Assembly: GCA_029260455.1 (NCBI GenBank)
Contig: JAJDDF010000014.1
Coordinates: forward strand, 1-56,422
DNA length: 56,422 bases
Direction of reading: 5' to 3'
Source of the DNA: Phycisphaerales bacterium
GTDB taxonomy: Bacteria; Planctomycetota; Phycisphaerae; Phycisphaerales; UBA1924
This document shows, in pieces, positions 7,387 through 16,180 of this stretch; position 1 is the stretch's first letter; each line of letters opens with the position of its first letter. The position numbers were made by a program, and so were the translations under genes. Under the pieces are notes generated by a model. The model had not been told where the DNA came from and made no database searches. It saw only the letters and a list, made by a program, of their open reading frames with translations.

Positions 7387-8753
7387 GCAACCATGTTGGC
7401 CAGTGCAAGGGGAGCATCGGTCGCTGGGTCGAGCGCAAGTTCGATGCTCGCAAGAATGTTGCCGTCGCGGCCGAGCACATCAATAGTTGCAAAGAGAGCT
7501 GACTCGTGTGGTTCAGGTATCGGGGTGGTCGGCGCTGCAAGAGTGGCAAGGAAGGTATCAATGGCACCGGCTTCATCGTGCGAGACCATACGTAACAACA
7601 CACCTTCGGGATCGCGTAACTCCCAGCCATCAAGGCCGCGCCGATACTGTTGCTCGGTTGCAGTCTCGGCATGGCGAATGACCATCAACTGGACAAGTGT
7701 TGGAGGATTTGTCATCGGCGAACGCGACACATAATGCAACGGATCGAGGATATTATTCATACCCGATTCGCTGAGACGAACAAGCAGCAATTCGGTATGT
7801 GTACCGGAAGCGTCATCGTCACCTGCGCGAGCAAAGAACGTGCGATCGGCGGGGTCAAACAGCGAACCGATTGCAAGTGTGCGGCGGAGTGTATTGATTT
7901 GTGCACGATCAGAGGATTCATCCGTCGCATCAAACGTGCGCATGTCACGTTCCACGGTGATCATGAGTGATGGCGTGACGAGGCCGGCGGCATCGAGGGC
8001 GGGTGCATCTTCTGCGTCGAAGAATTGCACAACTTCAATCTGTGCCAGTTCATCGAGCAGTGTTTCAATTGCAACGCGGTCACCAGGTGCAGCCAGTGGT
8101 TCGCGCAACACCCATTGTCCTTCGGTGCGCGCGAGGGAGAGCTGCGATTCATGATTTGCAAGCATGACGCGCGAAATATCACGGCCCATGCCGGGGATAG
8201 CCTGATGAAGCCGCCATTGTGCAGGGCCGGTTTCGATTAGTGTGTTCGCGAAGCGTGCGCTGACAAGTGCAGTGCGCGAGATGCCATCTGGATTCACAAC
8301 TTGGATCATCCGGTTGCCGCCAATCGCAGTGCGCGCTGCGCGAAGTTCAACACTCGATTTATCAGCTCGAATGAAGTGCATAGTCACGGCGTCATCAGTC
8401 AGCTTGGCATTGGCATCGGTTTGTCCTGTTGCACGTGTTTCAGAAATGGTGCGCAAGAGCGTATAGATTGCCTGAGAATCGGTAGGCCATGTGCCGCCAC
8501 CCGGCATGTCATAGAGCCAGCGCCTGTCGATCTGGCGGTGTACAGATTGGTCAGGATCATCAGATGATGAGCGCATGATGGCAACAATGCTTGCCGGATC
8601 GATTGCAAATGCAACATTGCCTGGCGCAACGGGGCCGGATACAGGCGCATTCGCGCGAGCGGTCGTCGGCACACTCGGGCGCATGACAAACCATGCACCA
8701 ATGCCAAGTACGCATGCAAGAAGAAGCGAAATGTAAGGCGATTTGCCTGTCAT
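7329..8753 (-). CDS. DUF4340 domain protein of a gld-type ABC cluster
   Basis: 474 residues. One N-terminal membrane helix (SPYISLLLACVLGIGAWFVM, 5-24) anchors a long periplasmic or exported part of beta-rich repeats, in the style of DUF4340 proteins. These typically lie next to GldG-like proteins and ABC transporters. It is the last of four genes read in one direction (ATPase, permease, GldG-like, DUF4340), 9 bases after the GldG-like stop. I infer that it works with that transporter, perhaps as an envelope component that senses or couples; its biochemical function is unknown. Its 3' end overlaps ribD by 58 bases tail to tail, so either transcript would be antisense to the other there. Confidence 0.8.
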   Translation of the reverse strand: MTGKSPYISLLLACVLGIGAWFVMRPSVPTTARANAPVSGPVAPGNVAFAIDPASIVAIMRSSSDDPDQSVHRQIDRRWLYDMPGGGTWPTDSQAIYTLLRTISETRATGQTDANAKLTDDAVTMHFIRADKSSVELRAARTAIGGNRMIQVVNPDGISRTALVSARFANTLIETGPAQWRLHQAIPGMGRDISRVMLANHESQLSLARTEGQWVLREPLAAPGDRVAIETLLDELAQIEVVQFFDAEDAPALDAAGLVTPSLMITVERDMRTFDATDESSDRAQINTLRRTLAIGSLFDPADRTFFARAGDDDASGTHTELLLVRLSESGMNNILDPLHYVSRSPMTNPPTLVQLMVIRHAETATEQQYRRGLDGWELRDPEGVLLRMVSHDEAGAIDTFLATLAAPTTPIPEPHESALFATIDVLGRDGNILASIELALDPATDAPLALANMVAYRLQGALPFFLDIPIRER

Positions 8754-8762
8754 CTATGAATG

Positions 8763-10931
8763 TCACCCTCTCCATGTGCGGTGGACAATACCACAGAGCA
8801 ATGTAAAGACCGGCAATCCTGCAATAAGAACCCAGCGCCACATGGAAAGCTGGGTGGGCGTGAGTTGTGCGATCCGCGCCATGTCAAGACTTGTTGCCGC
8901 GGGCGCGACCATGTCATCAAGATCACTGAGCCACCAGAGAGATGCGTCAAACAACTCGCGATTGCCGGGATGCAGGGCCACATGCCGGCCATCGAGTTGT
9001 GCACTTTGTTCATAAAACGGTTCATACCAGGAGGGTGATGCCACTATCACCATGCGTTGTACACGTTCGCCAGTGGTTGCAGCGCCGCGACGTTCTACTG
9101 TTGCTGCAACGGTCCACGGTCCTGCTACGTTGTCGCGGTCAGGATCAGCGGTGATTGGTGAGCGCGGCGCGAAGGCCATATAAGGCTGGCGATCGTTGGC
9201 GTACCGATAGCTAAGCCATTGGGTTTCGCCCCACACGGATGTGCGGGCGTCAACTTGAAGAACCGGTGTGACGATCACACTTTGTGTATCCGTTTCAGTA
9301 ATGGACATGGGCCACTGCAGAATTGTTTTCAAGTTGCCGAGTGTGTGCGCGATGGCACTGTGGCCAACTGTGCGCGGTGTCTGGTATGCGGCAAAACCAA
9401 CAGCATCCGGCATGGCAATCCGTTCGATGAGCGGGCGTCCGGTGTCTATGGAGATGCCGAATGCCGATTCGAGCGGCTTGATGAGAATGTCCGGCTGGCC
9501 TGCGCTGGGTAATTCAGAGGGTTCGATCGCAAGAAAGATTGATTGACGCGCGTTGACCAATGTCTGCAGCGCATCTGCGAGATGCCCAACGCGCATTGCA
9601 CGCTGCGCAAGACCATTGGTGCGATCAAGATTCAAGCGAGTTGGAGCACCGGGCACGAACCACACGAGGGGTCGTTTGCCATCGGGATTTATTGCAGTGA
9701 ATGAGGGGCGTGCGAAATCAAGAGCAGCAGGCCATTCGACAACATCCATGCGGCGCAGTCTGCATCGATCAATGAGTGATGCAAGCCCCGCGCCATTTGG
9801 ATTGACAAGCCGACCGGATGCATCAAGCAAACGCTCGGTTTCGCCATGAACAATGACGACGATGGGCGGGTCGTCAAGGAGAAGTGTTGAGATCGCAGTG
9901 GTGATGAGTTCTTCGCCAACGAAACGAACCTGCACACGTGATGCTGTGTCGTTTGGGTTTGCAAAGACAGGAAAGAGAGATTCAAGATTGATCGCTGTTG
10001 TGCCGCCCGGGCCGATGATGAGCACGGCGGGCGTGACTTGCAGCGCTCGCGCGATTTGCAAGGGTTCGAGCGGACCGAGCCGCGACAAGTCATCGAACGC
10101 CGCGCTGCCCAGATCGCGCACGCGTTGGGCAGTAATCGCAAGTTCGCGGGCGAGTGATGCGATCGCGCGTTGTTGATCGTCGGAGGCATCGCGCGCACGC
10201 TGCGCAATGGCATCAGCCCATTGCGCGACAGCATCAGCGGTTGCGATTGCGTTTTGGAATGGTGCGTTGGCTGCGTCTTGAGCCTGATCGGAAGCGGGTA
10301 AAATTGTTCCGGCGATTGTATTGGTCAGTGTGACATGCACATCTTCTGCTGCTTTAGAACAAGATGAAGCAACTTCGCCGATGAGTAAGGCCTGCGAATT
10401 GATGTTGGCAGTGTCTGCCGAGGCGCTTGCGCTGGCGACGGAGAGCAAAGACTCGGCAAGGCGCGGCAAGCTGGTGGCAAGGTCTTGCAAACCAGATTCT
10501 GCGCGCGTCAGCGCCGCGAGATGTACTGACACATTCGCACTGCCCCGATCGGCGAGTAACGCAATCACGCGCGCAAAGTCATCGAGGGCTGCACTGGACC
10601 CCGTGTCAACAATCGTGATGCCAATCTGAGCAGATGCTTGCTCGAACTCTCCAAGCACATCGCGTACGCGCTGCATCGAGCGTGCATCAATCGAGCGCGC
10701 ATCAGCGCTGACGACAATCTCGATTGGCTGATCAATCTGCGCAAGAATGGCTTGCGTGCGCGGCGCGAGTGTGTGCTCACGAGTGGCGGTAAGGTCGAAA
10801 CGCACAGTGCGGCGTTCGGCGATGATATTTGCAAACAGTACCGCCGCAAGCAGTGATGCTAATGTGATCGCGGACATGACCCCGAAGCGAGTGCGCCTTG
10901 AGATCACGGTCTCTGCAGAGTTGTGTGTCAT
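8763..10931 (-). CDS. gldG: GldG-like ABC-transporter auxiliary protein
   Basis: 722 residues from the ATG at 10931, preceded by GGAGG 8 bases upstream. That ATG overlaps the permease stop as TGATG. A membrane helix lies near residues 15-35 (FGVMSAITLASLLAAVLFAN). It is followed by RRTVRFDLTATREHTLAPRT, the usual start of the GldG/IFT-like periplasmic part, where the protein faces the outside of the inner membrane. A glycine-rich LIIGPGG loop and a VIVHGETERLL segment fit the IFT52/GldG-type fold. A second helix lies at the C-terminus (MWRWVLIAGLPVFTLLCGIV). In Bacteroidetes GldA-GldF-GldG supports gliding and type IX secretion. Here no other gld/spr gene is present, so the role is probably a more general ABC function. 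The symbol marks family resemblance only. Confidence 0.75.
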   Translation of the reverse strand: MTHNSAETVISRRTRFGVMSAITLASLLAAVLFANIIAERRTVRFDLTATREHTLAPRTQAILAQIDQPIEIVVSADARSIDARSMQRVRDVLGEFEQASAQIGITIVDTGSSAALDDFARVIALLADRGSANVSVHLAALTRAESGLQDLATSLPRLAESLLSVASASASADTANINSQALLIGEVASSCSKAAEDVHVTLTNTIAGTILPASDQAQDAANAPFQNAIATADAVAQWADAIAQRARDASDDQQRAIASLARELAITAQRVRDLGSAAFDDLSRLGPLEPLQIARALQVTPAVLIIGPGGTTAINLESLFPVFANPNDTASRVQVRFVGEELITTAISTLLLDDPPIVVIVHGETERLLDASGRLVNPNGAGLASLIDRCRLRRMDVVEWPAALDFARPSFTAINPDGKRPLVWFVPGAPTRLNLDRTNGLAQRAMRVGHLADALQTLVNARQSIFLAIEPSELPSAGQPDILIKPLESAFGISIDTGRPLIERIAMPDAVGFAAYQTPRTVGHSAIAHTLGNLKTILQWPMSITETDTQSVIVTPVLQVDARTSVWGETQWLSYRYANDRQPYMAFAPRSPITADPDRDNVAGPWTVAATVERRGAATTGERVQRMVIVASPSWYEPFYEQSAQLDGRHVALHPGNRELFDASLWWLSDLDDMVAPAATSLDMARIAQLTPTQLSMWRWVLIAGLPVFTLLCGIVHRTWRG

Positions 10932-11647
10932 CAGCGCCACCTCCGTGATTCTGTTGCAGCGACAGAGGCGGCGATGAACAGCGCGCTCCAACTGACAAAG
11001 AATACGACGTGCCGCGTATCAATGACACCTTTTGCGAAGTCTGCTTGGCGCAATTGGATCGACAACGTGAAGAGTACCTTGTCATAAGGGGCACCGAGTT
11101 GCTGCGCGCCGGGACCTGATGCAAAGAACAGTATGAGGAAAAAGAACAGCGTTGCGAGAAATGCAACCACCTGATTCTTCGTGAGCGATGAGAAAAAGGT
11201 TCCAACCGCAAGGTAGAACCCGCCCAAAAGCAGCAAGCCAGTGTAGCCAGCGAGGAGCGGGCCGTAATCGGGTGCGGAAACAATCTCCAGCACGCCCACA
11301 TGGATCAGGGTTGTACTGAGCATGACAAAGAGGAACGCAACGCCTCCAAAGTATTTTCCAAGCACGATCGCCCAATCGGAAACTGGTGTACTCATCAATG
11401 GCGCAAGTGTGCCGGTGCGAATTTCTTCGGCGAAGAGGCGCATCGAAATCGCTGGGGCGACCATAAGAAGAAGCCACTGTGAAAAATCGAGCAGCGCGCG
11501 CATCGATGCAGGTTCGCCTGGTTGCAGGGTTTGCAAGCCAAACCACAGCCCTGAGAGCAGCATGTACAACGCCAACACAACCCACCCAATGGATGTGCGA
11601 AAACACGCGGAGAGTTCGCGCGATGCGATGGCGAGCACTGCGCGCAT
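10931..11647 (-). CDS. gldF: ABC transporter permease (GldF-like)
   Basis: 238 residues with about six hydrophobic segments. It starts MRAVLAIASRELSACFRTS, the RELxxxFxS pattern of ABC-2-type permeases, and then WVVLALYMLLSGLWF. RTGTLAPLMSTPVSDWAIVLGK is the conserved coupling loop (T-x-L-x-P-L-x-x-T-P-V) of this permease class, followed by VVAFLATLFFFLILFF. The stop and start codons of this gene overlap both neighbours as TGATG (at 11647 and at 10931), indicating translational coupling in the order ATPase, permease, GldG-like. The substrate is not known. The symbol reflects synteny with gldF rather than proof of a gliding role. Confidence 0.82.
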   Translation of the reverse strand: MRAVLAIASRELSACFRTSIGWVVLALYMLLSGLWFGLQTLQPGEPASMRALLDFSQWLLLMVAPAISMRLFAEEIRTGTLAPLMSTPVSDWAIVLGKYFGGVAFLFVMLSTTLIHVGVLEIVSAPDYGPLLAGYTGLLLLGGFYLAVGTFFSSLTKNQVVAFLATLFFFLILFFASGPGAQQLGAPYDKVLFTLSIQLRQADFAKGVIDTRHVVFFVSWSALFIAASVAATESRRWR

Positions 11648-12591
11648 CAGGCTTGCCCATCCTTGTGTTCGACGAGTGAGATATAGAGTGATTCCAATGT
11701 CAGACGCTCGGCGCGCAGTTCGCGGATGGTCAGGCCATGTGTTGCAAGTAGAGCGCCAAGACGTGCACCACCATCACGCACATCATCATCGAAGTCTACA
11801 GTGGCCCGCGTCCAACCATTGTCAATCGACTGCGCTGCGTATCTATTGGCACCGGGGATATTGGCAAGTGGGTCCGCAGTACTGCCTTCGCGCGTGCGGT
11901 ATTCCATGATGTGACGGTTGTGCCCGGAACCCGTGAGCAATTGATCGCGCGTGCCATCGGCGCGCAGTTCGCCACCGGCGAAGATTAGCAGGCGGTCGCA
12001 GGTGCGTTCGACCTCGGGCAGGATATGGCTCACGATCAGGGTCGTGTGTTCGCCGGCGAGTTCGGAAATCACGCTGCGGGTCTCAGCAACCTGGGCGGGG
12101 TCGAGTCCGCTTGTGGGTTCATCCAGAATGAGCAGCGGGGGGTTGTGCAAAAGCGCTGCGGCGAGTCCGACGCGCTGGCGATACCCCTTGGACAAATATT
12201 CGATGCGGCGCCTTCGGACATCGGCGATCTGACACCGGTCGATAGCAGCATCCACTGCGCGCCGCCCGGCGGCATGGCCCATGCCAAAGAGCTTGGCGCG
12301 ATACCGCAGATAGCCCGAGACTGACATTTCGACCGGCAGGGGGTTGGACTCCGGGAGGTAGCCGATCTTGCGCCGCAGATGCCGCTGTTCGGGGGCGACC
12401 TCGGTACCATTGACAAGAATCCGGCCTCGTGTCGTGGGCAAAAGACCAGTAATCATGCGGATTATGGTCGTCTTGCCAGCACCATTTGGACCCAGCACCC
12501 CGGTGACGGCACCGCGCGGGACCGAGAATGAGACGTCCTGAACCGCACGGACGCGGCCGAATGATCGATCGACTTTTTCCAGGTGAATCAT
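11647..12591 (-). CDS. gldA: ABC transporter ATP-binding protein (GldA-like)
   Basis: 314 residues from the ATG at 12591; a TTG six codons earlier is a possible but weaker start. It energises the permease that follows. Walker A GPNGAGKTT lies near 37-45, the signature region is EYLSKGYRQRVGLAAALLHN, Walker B is LLILDEPTSGLDP, and the H-loop is LIVSHILPEVE. The C-terminal third (about 220-314) holds an alpha-beta domain often attached to ABC-2 ATPases. It is the first gene of the unit ending at 7329. The 116 bases upstream, shared with the divergent gene at 12708, should hold both promoters, but I see no convincing boxes. Confidence 0.9.
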   Translation of the reverse strand: MIHLEKVDRSFGRVRAVQDVSFSVPRGAVTGVLGPNGAGKTTIIRMITGLLPTTRGRILVNGTEVAPEQRHLRRKIGYLPESNPLPVEMSVSGYLRYRAKLFGMGHAAGRRAVDAAIDRCQIADVRRRRIEYLSKGYRQRVGLAAALLHNPPLLILDEPTSGLDPAQVAETRSVISELAGEHTTLIVSHILPEVERTCDRLLIFAGGELRADGTRDQLLTGSGHNRHIMEYRTREGSTADPLANIPGANRYAAQSIDNGWTRATVDFDDDVRDGGARLGALLATHGLTIRELRAERLTLESLYISLVEHKDGQA

Positions 12592-12707
12592 CTTTGTGAA
12601 CGCTGGCAATGTGAATGAGACGATGAAAGAATACAGATCGGCTCAGGGCCTGCGTTGGGCCCATATGTAAACTCTTGGCGACGCGAGGCTGTGCGACGCC
12701 GACTTGA

Positions 12708-14507
12708 ATGAACGCAACCCCTCCCCAGACCCGACGAACTGACGCCAAGCCCAAGCTGTTGTTGCTTGCGTCGCCTGAGACAGATGTCGCTGCGCTCGCG
12801 TTGGCGCTGGGTGAGAACTTTGAGATCGTACAGGGAGATGCTGCCCACGCGGCAGAGCTGATGGCCCGGGAGCAATGCGAGGCGATTGTCGCCCCGCCCG
12901 CAAGCTTCACCGGGCTTGGTGACATGACCGGGCAACTGACCGCGACCCTGCTCAATGCGATTGGCGAGGGCGTGAGCCTCATCGATCGTGCGGGCGAGGT
13001 CACATGGTCCAACGCACGCTTTCGAAGCTTTCATGCCCTGATTCGACATCGCCTGGGTGAGGTCTGCGCCGATGCGGTTGCGCATTTTGATGAGAGCCTT
13101 GCTGCGCGCACGGACGCCGATGTCTCACATCCGATTGCTCCAAAACGCTACAGCATCACGATGCGGCAAAGCCAGCGCTACTTTGAATGTCTTATTACAC
13201 CGGTGCTCGAAGAAGCAACTCCTTCGCCCGCACAGGTAAGCCGGCTTGCGGTCGTGCTCCGCGAGGTGACAGATCGCGAACGCACACAGGCAAAAATTGA
13301 CGCTCTTGATCGCGCCGGACGCGAGCTTGTCCATTTCGAGCCTGACATGATCAAGACCATGCACGCTGCCGAGCGATTGCAACTCATCGAACAGCGCATC
13401 GGGATGTACGCCCATGACCTGCTCAATTTCGATCACTTCGCCCTGCGCTTACTCGATGCAGAAAGTAAAGAACTGAAGCTCGTTGCAGCATCAGGGATGC
13501 CGGAAGAGGCGATGGGCATCAAGCTCTTTGCAGAGCCCGAGGGCCAGGGCATCTCCGGGTATGTCGCGTCGACCGGGCGCTCATATATCTGTGCCAATAC
13601 CGAGCAGGATTCGCGCTATGTATTCGGTCTCGACCATGCAGGGTCTTCTCTTACCGTGCCATTGAAACTGTACGACGGCATCATTGGCGTCTTCAATGTG
13701 GAAGCCGAGGAGGTCGGTGCATTCAGCGAACAAGATCGACAATTCGCAGAGATTTTCGCACATTACCTTGCGATGAGCTTTCACATTTTGAACCTGCTCC
13801 TCGTTGAACGCTACACGACGCGCGCCGATGCCTCAGGCACGATGCAGGGCGAGCTCTCGGCACCGCTCAATGATCTTGCTGTTGAAGCGGAGCGTTTGAA
13901 AGAACAGAATGATGGCAACACGGAGCTTATGGAACATGTTGAGCGCATTCTGAGAGATGTTGCTTCGATCCGCAGGCGAGTGAAAAATGTTGCGCAGGGG
14001 CCGCACACGCTGCTTGGTATTGATGACGCAATGGAACAGCGCACGATCGATCCGGTGTTGCATCGTCGGCGCGTGCTTATTGCAGACAACGAATCTTCTA
14101 TCGCCGAGACCATCCGGGATATTTTGCAGAACCGCGGGGCACGGGTCGTCATGTGCAGCAGCGGCGAGTCTGCCACGAAGATGCTCGAACAATGGCGGCT
14201 GTCGCATGATGCCACTGAGGCCTATGACCTTGTCGTTTCAGATATCAATCTGGGCGACAAGACCGGGTATGAAATCTTTGCTGCTGCCCGGCGTGCGCGT
14301 GCGGACTTGCCGGTCATTCTGATGACCGGCTTTGGCTATGACCCACACCACTCGATCGTCCGTGCGAGTCAGGAAGGCTTGCAGTGCGTGCTCTTCAAGC
14401 CCTTCCAGGCGGAATCGCTCATTGATGAGTGCCGCAAGGCGCTTGGCGCGCCTCCGGTTCCAAAGTCAGGCCCGCCGGGGTCGGTTGATCAACCCGCAGG
14501 CGACTGA
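12708..14507 (+). CDS. PAS-GAF-receiver signalling protein with degenerate histidine-box helix
   Basis: 599 residues. Residues 14-70 resemble a pseudo-receiver (KPKLLLLASPETDVAALALA), 80-190 a PAS domain (LLNAIGEGVSLIDRAGEVTW) and 215-365 a GAF domain. Residues 380-430 are a helical pair in which GELSAPLNDLAVEAERLK mimics a kinase H-box but has Gly where the phosphorylated His should be. Residues 455-578 are a receiver with Asp512 (SDINLGD), Thr540 and Lys564 (LFKPF). No ATPase domain or DNA-binding output is present. It therefore looks like a phospho-acceptor and scaffold rather than a kinase. The partner kinase is not evident; the pair at 24.9-27.2 kb is a candidate. No good ribosome site is seen before the ATG. 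The stop is 3 bases from the convergent prmC stop. Confidence 0.75.
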   Translation: MNATPPQTRRTDAKPKLLLLASPETDVAALALALGENFEIVQGDAAHAAELMAREQCEAIVAPPASFTGLGDMTGQLTATLLNAIGEGVSLIDRAGEVTWSNARFRSFHALIRHRLGEVCADAVAHFDESLAARTDADVSHPIAPKRYSITMRQSQRYFECLITPVLEEATPSPAQVSRLAVVLREVTDRERTQAKIDALDRAGRELVHFEPDMIKTMHAAERLQLIEQRIGMYAHDLLNFDHFALRLLDAESKELKLVAASGMPEEAMGIKLFAEPEGQGISGYVASTGRSYICANTEQDSRYVFGLDHAGSSLTVPLKLYDGIIGVFNVEAEEVGAFSEQDRQFAEIFAHYLAMSFHILNLLLVERYTTRADASGTMQGELSAPLNDLAVEAERLKEQNDGNTELMEHVERILRDVASIRRRVKNVAQGPHTLLGIDDAMEQRTIDPVLHRRRVLIADNESSIAETIRDILQNRGARVVMCSSGESATKMLEQWRLSHDATEAYDLVVSDINLGDKTGYEIFAAARRARADLPVILMTGFGYDPHHSIVRASQEGLQCVLFKPFQAESLIDECRKALGAPPVPKSGPPGSVDQPAGD

Positions 14508-14510
14508 GCA

Positions 14511-15530
14511 TCACGCAGGCAAGATGGGCACTTCAGAACGCTGGGCAGCCACCACCCGGGGCAGCCCGTCCAGATCGTTCAAGAGGCATTCACCTTCAAG
14601 CAGCGGGTTTCGCCCTGCCAGGTGCAGCGCTGCATCGGCAGTCGATGCCGCTATTTCTATGAGCAACAGTCCTCCGGGATTCATCAACTCCGGGCCGCGC
14701 TGAAGCAGTGGACGGATAAACTGCAATCCATCTACGCCCCCCCGCAGCGCCAGCTCTGGCTCTTGGCCTTTGACATTCCGCCCCATCATCGCCGGGTCAT
14801 TCCATTCATGGTCAGGAATGTAGGGCGGGTTGGACACCAGATAATCGAGGTTCCGCCCGAGGCGGTCGAGTTCCTGCGCGATGGGCTCGAGCAGATTGCC
14901 CTGTGCGAAGGTGATGCAGCGATCAAGCTCCAGACGCTTCGCATTGGCCTGCGCGACTTCAAGAGCATCACCTGAGAGATCACTGGCGATCGCGTGGCCA
15001 TCCGGCAGATGGGTCATGATCGCAAGGGCAATGCACCCACTGCCCGTGCCAATATCTGCGAGCAACGGCGACCATGAGGTGGTCTCGCATCGCGGCTCAT
15101 TTTCGCCCTTATGTTCAGTTTCTTCGAGTGCCTCACGCCTCTTGCGGGCATGTTGAAGCACCTCGGTTGGGATGATTTCAGTGCAGGGGCGAGGAATGAG
15201 CACCCGCTTGTCCAGCTTGATCGTGAGCCCGAAGAAAGACCACTCACCAAGCAGATACTGAACAGGCTCGTAGGCCAGCGCCCGTGCAGTCAGGGCACGC
15301 AAGGCCTCGCGCTCAGCTTCATTCGTCGGGCGGTCGGCATGGGTATACAGATCCATGCGGCGGCAATTCAGAACATGCTCGAGCAGCAATTCGGCAGACC
15401 GGCGAGGCTCATCAACAGCTTTGCGATCAAAGGCATCCATCATCCAGGCAAGTAATGTGCGCGTGGTCCACCGGCCACTCGGAGAAGCTCCGGCGGGGGC
15501 CATCGAACCGGACTCGCTGCGGGCATCCAT
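14511..15530 (-). CDS. prmC: Peptide chain release factor N5-glutamine methyltransferase PrmC
   Basis: 339 residues from the ATG at 15530. PrmC methylates the GGQ glutamine of release factors RF1 and RF2 using SAM. The N-terminal helical domain carries the PAELLLEHVLNCRR-like segment (here RRSAELLLEHVLNCRRMDLY) and the EPVQYLLGEWSFFGL motif that binds the factor. The catalytic domain has LLADIGTGSGCIALAI as the SAM loop and NPPYIPDHEW as the NPPY motif holding the substrate glutamine. An insertion rich in Glu/Lys/Arg (EALEETEHKGENEPRCE) lies just before the SAM loop. No prfA is nearby, although prfA-prmC is a common pair elsewhere. Confidence 0.93.
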   Translation of the reverse strand: MDARSESGSMAPAGASPSGRWTTRTLLAWMMDAFDRKAVDEPRRSAELLLEHVLNCRRMDLYTHADRPTNEAEREALRALTARALAYEPVQYLLGEWSFFGLTIKLDKRVLIPRPCTEIIPTEVLQHARKRREALEETEHKGENEPRCETTSWSPLLADIGTGSGCIALAIMTHLPDGHAIASDLSGDALEVAQANAKRLELDRCITFAQGNLLEPIAQELDRLGRNLDYLVSNPPYIPDHEWNDPAMMGRNVKGQEPELALRGGVDGLQFIRPLLQRGPELMNPGGLLLIEIAASTADAALHLAGRNPLLEGECLLNDLDGLPRVVAAQRSEVPILPA

Positions 15531-15644
15531 GGGGAATCTCAAAGTGTACCGCTGGTCGACATTTCAGAGCCCGGTGATGTAAGATGCAGTACTGATGGTC
15601 GATAATTGTGGATTTCGGCCTGATCCAGACCTCGGAGCTTGGAG

Positions 15645-16136
15645 ATGACGACCGTGTCGGACGCACTGACGACTGGTCAGCGCGCTGCCCTCACTGCAGC
15701 GGCATTGTCATTGCGCGCCATGGGTGCGTTTGGAGCCGTCGAGCTTCGCCCCCCGGGGTTGTGGGCTCGGGCGCGTGACGCCGAGGCGGAGGCGTGGTAT
15801 CGAATCGAAATTGCCGGTGAGAACCTCACGGCGTGCTGGTGTACACCGGATCGGTATCTCAGTCAGTCCATCGAGGCGGAATTGACATGGACCCATGACG
15901 ATCTGGATGACATGCTTGATGAAGAACTCGACGATGTTGGATGGAATTGTGGCAAGCTCACCCCGCTCAAACATTACCGCGATGATGAACAACTGTTTGT
16001 GTTCCGCGCAGAATTGCCGATAGATAGGAACGAACTAAACGCCGGGCATGGCGAGGCTCTTGCGAAGTGCCTCTTGGGGTTCAATCAGGTATTTCAGGAA
16101 CTGGGCGATATGCAGGGCGATGCGGGCGAAAAGTAA
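15645..16136 (+). CDS. Conserved-looking hypothetical protein
   Basis: 163 residues from the ATG at 15645; GGAG at 15634-15637 lies 7 bases upstream, so the TTG at 15639 is not needed. There is no signal peptide or membrane segment. The protein is acidic, with a DDLDDMLDEELDD stretch near residue 90. Short hydrophobic strands around it (WYRIEIAGENLTACWCTP; EQLFVFRAELPI) suggest a small alpha/beta fold similar in feel to YbjN/type III chaperone-like proteins, but no motif is diagnostic. I do not recognise the family. It lies between divergent prmC and the glycosyltransferase, 44 bases before the latter, and may share its transcript. Confidence 0.6.
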   Translation: MTTVSDALTTGQRAALTAAALSLRAMGAFGAVELRPPGLWARARDAEAEAWYRIEIAGENLTACWCTPDRYLSQSIEAELTWTHDDLDDMLDEELDDVGWNCGKLTPLKHYRDDEQLFVFRAELPIDRNELNAGHGEALAKCLLGFNQVFQELGDMQGDAGEK

Positions 16137-16180
16137 ATGCGGATCATTGAGATCAGAGCAACAAGCCAAGGAGACAGGCG

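Noticed and set aside
7329-12591. The gld-like cluster as evidence of gliding motility or type IX secretion
   Set aside because: Only the ABC part is present; none of the core gldK-N or spr genes is in the window, so motility cannot be claimed.
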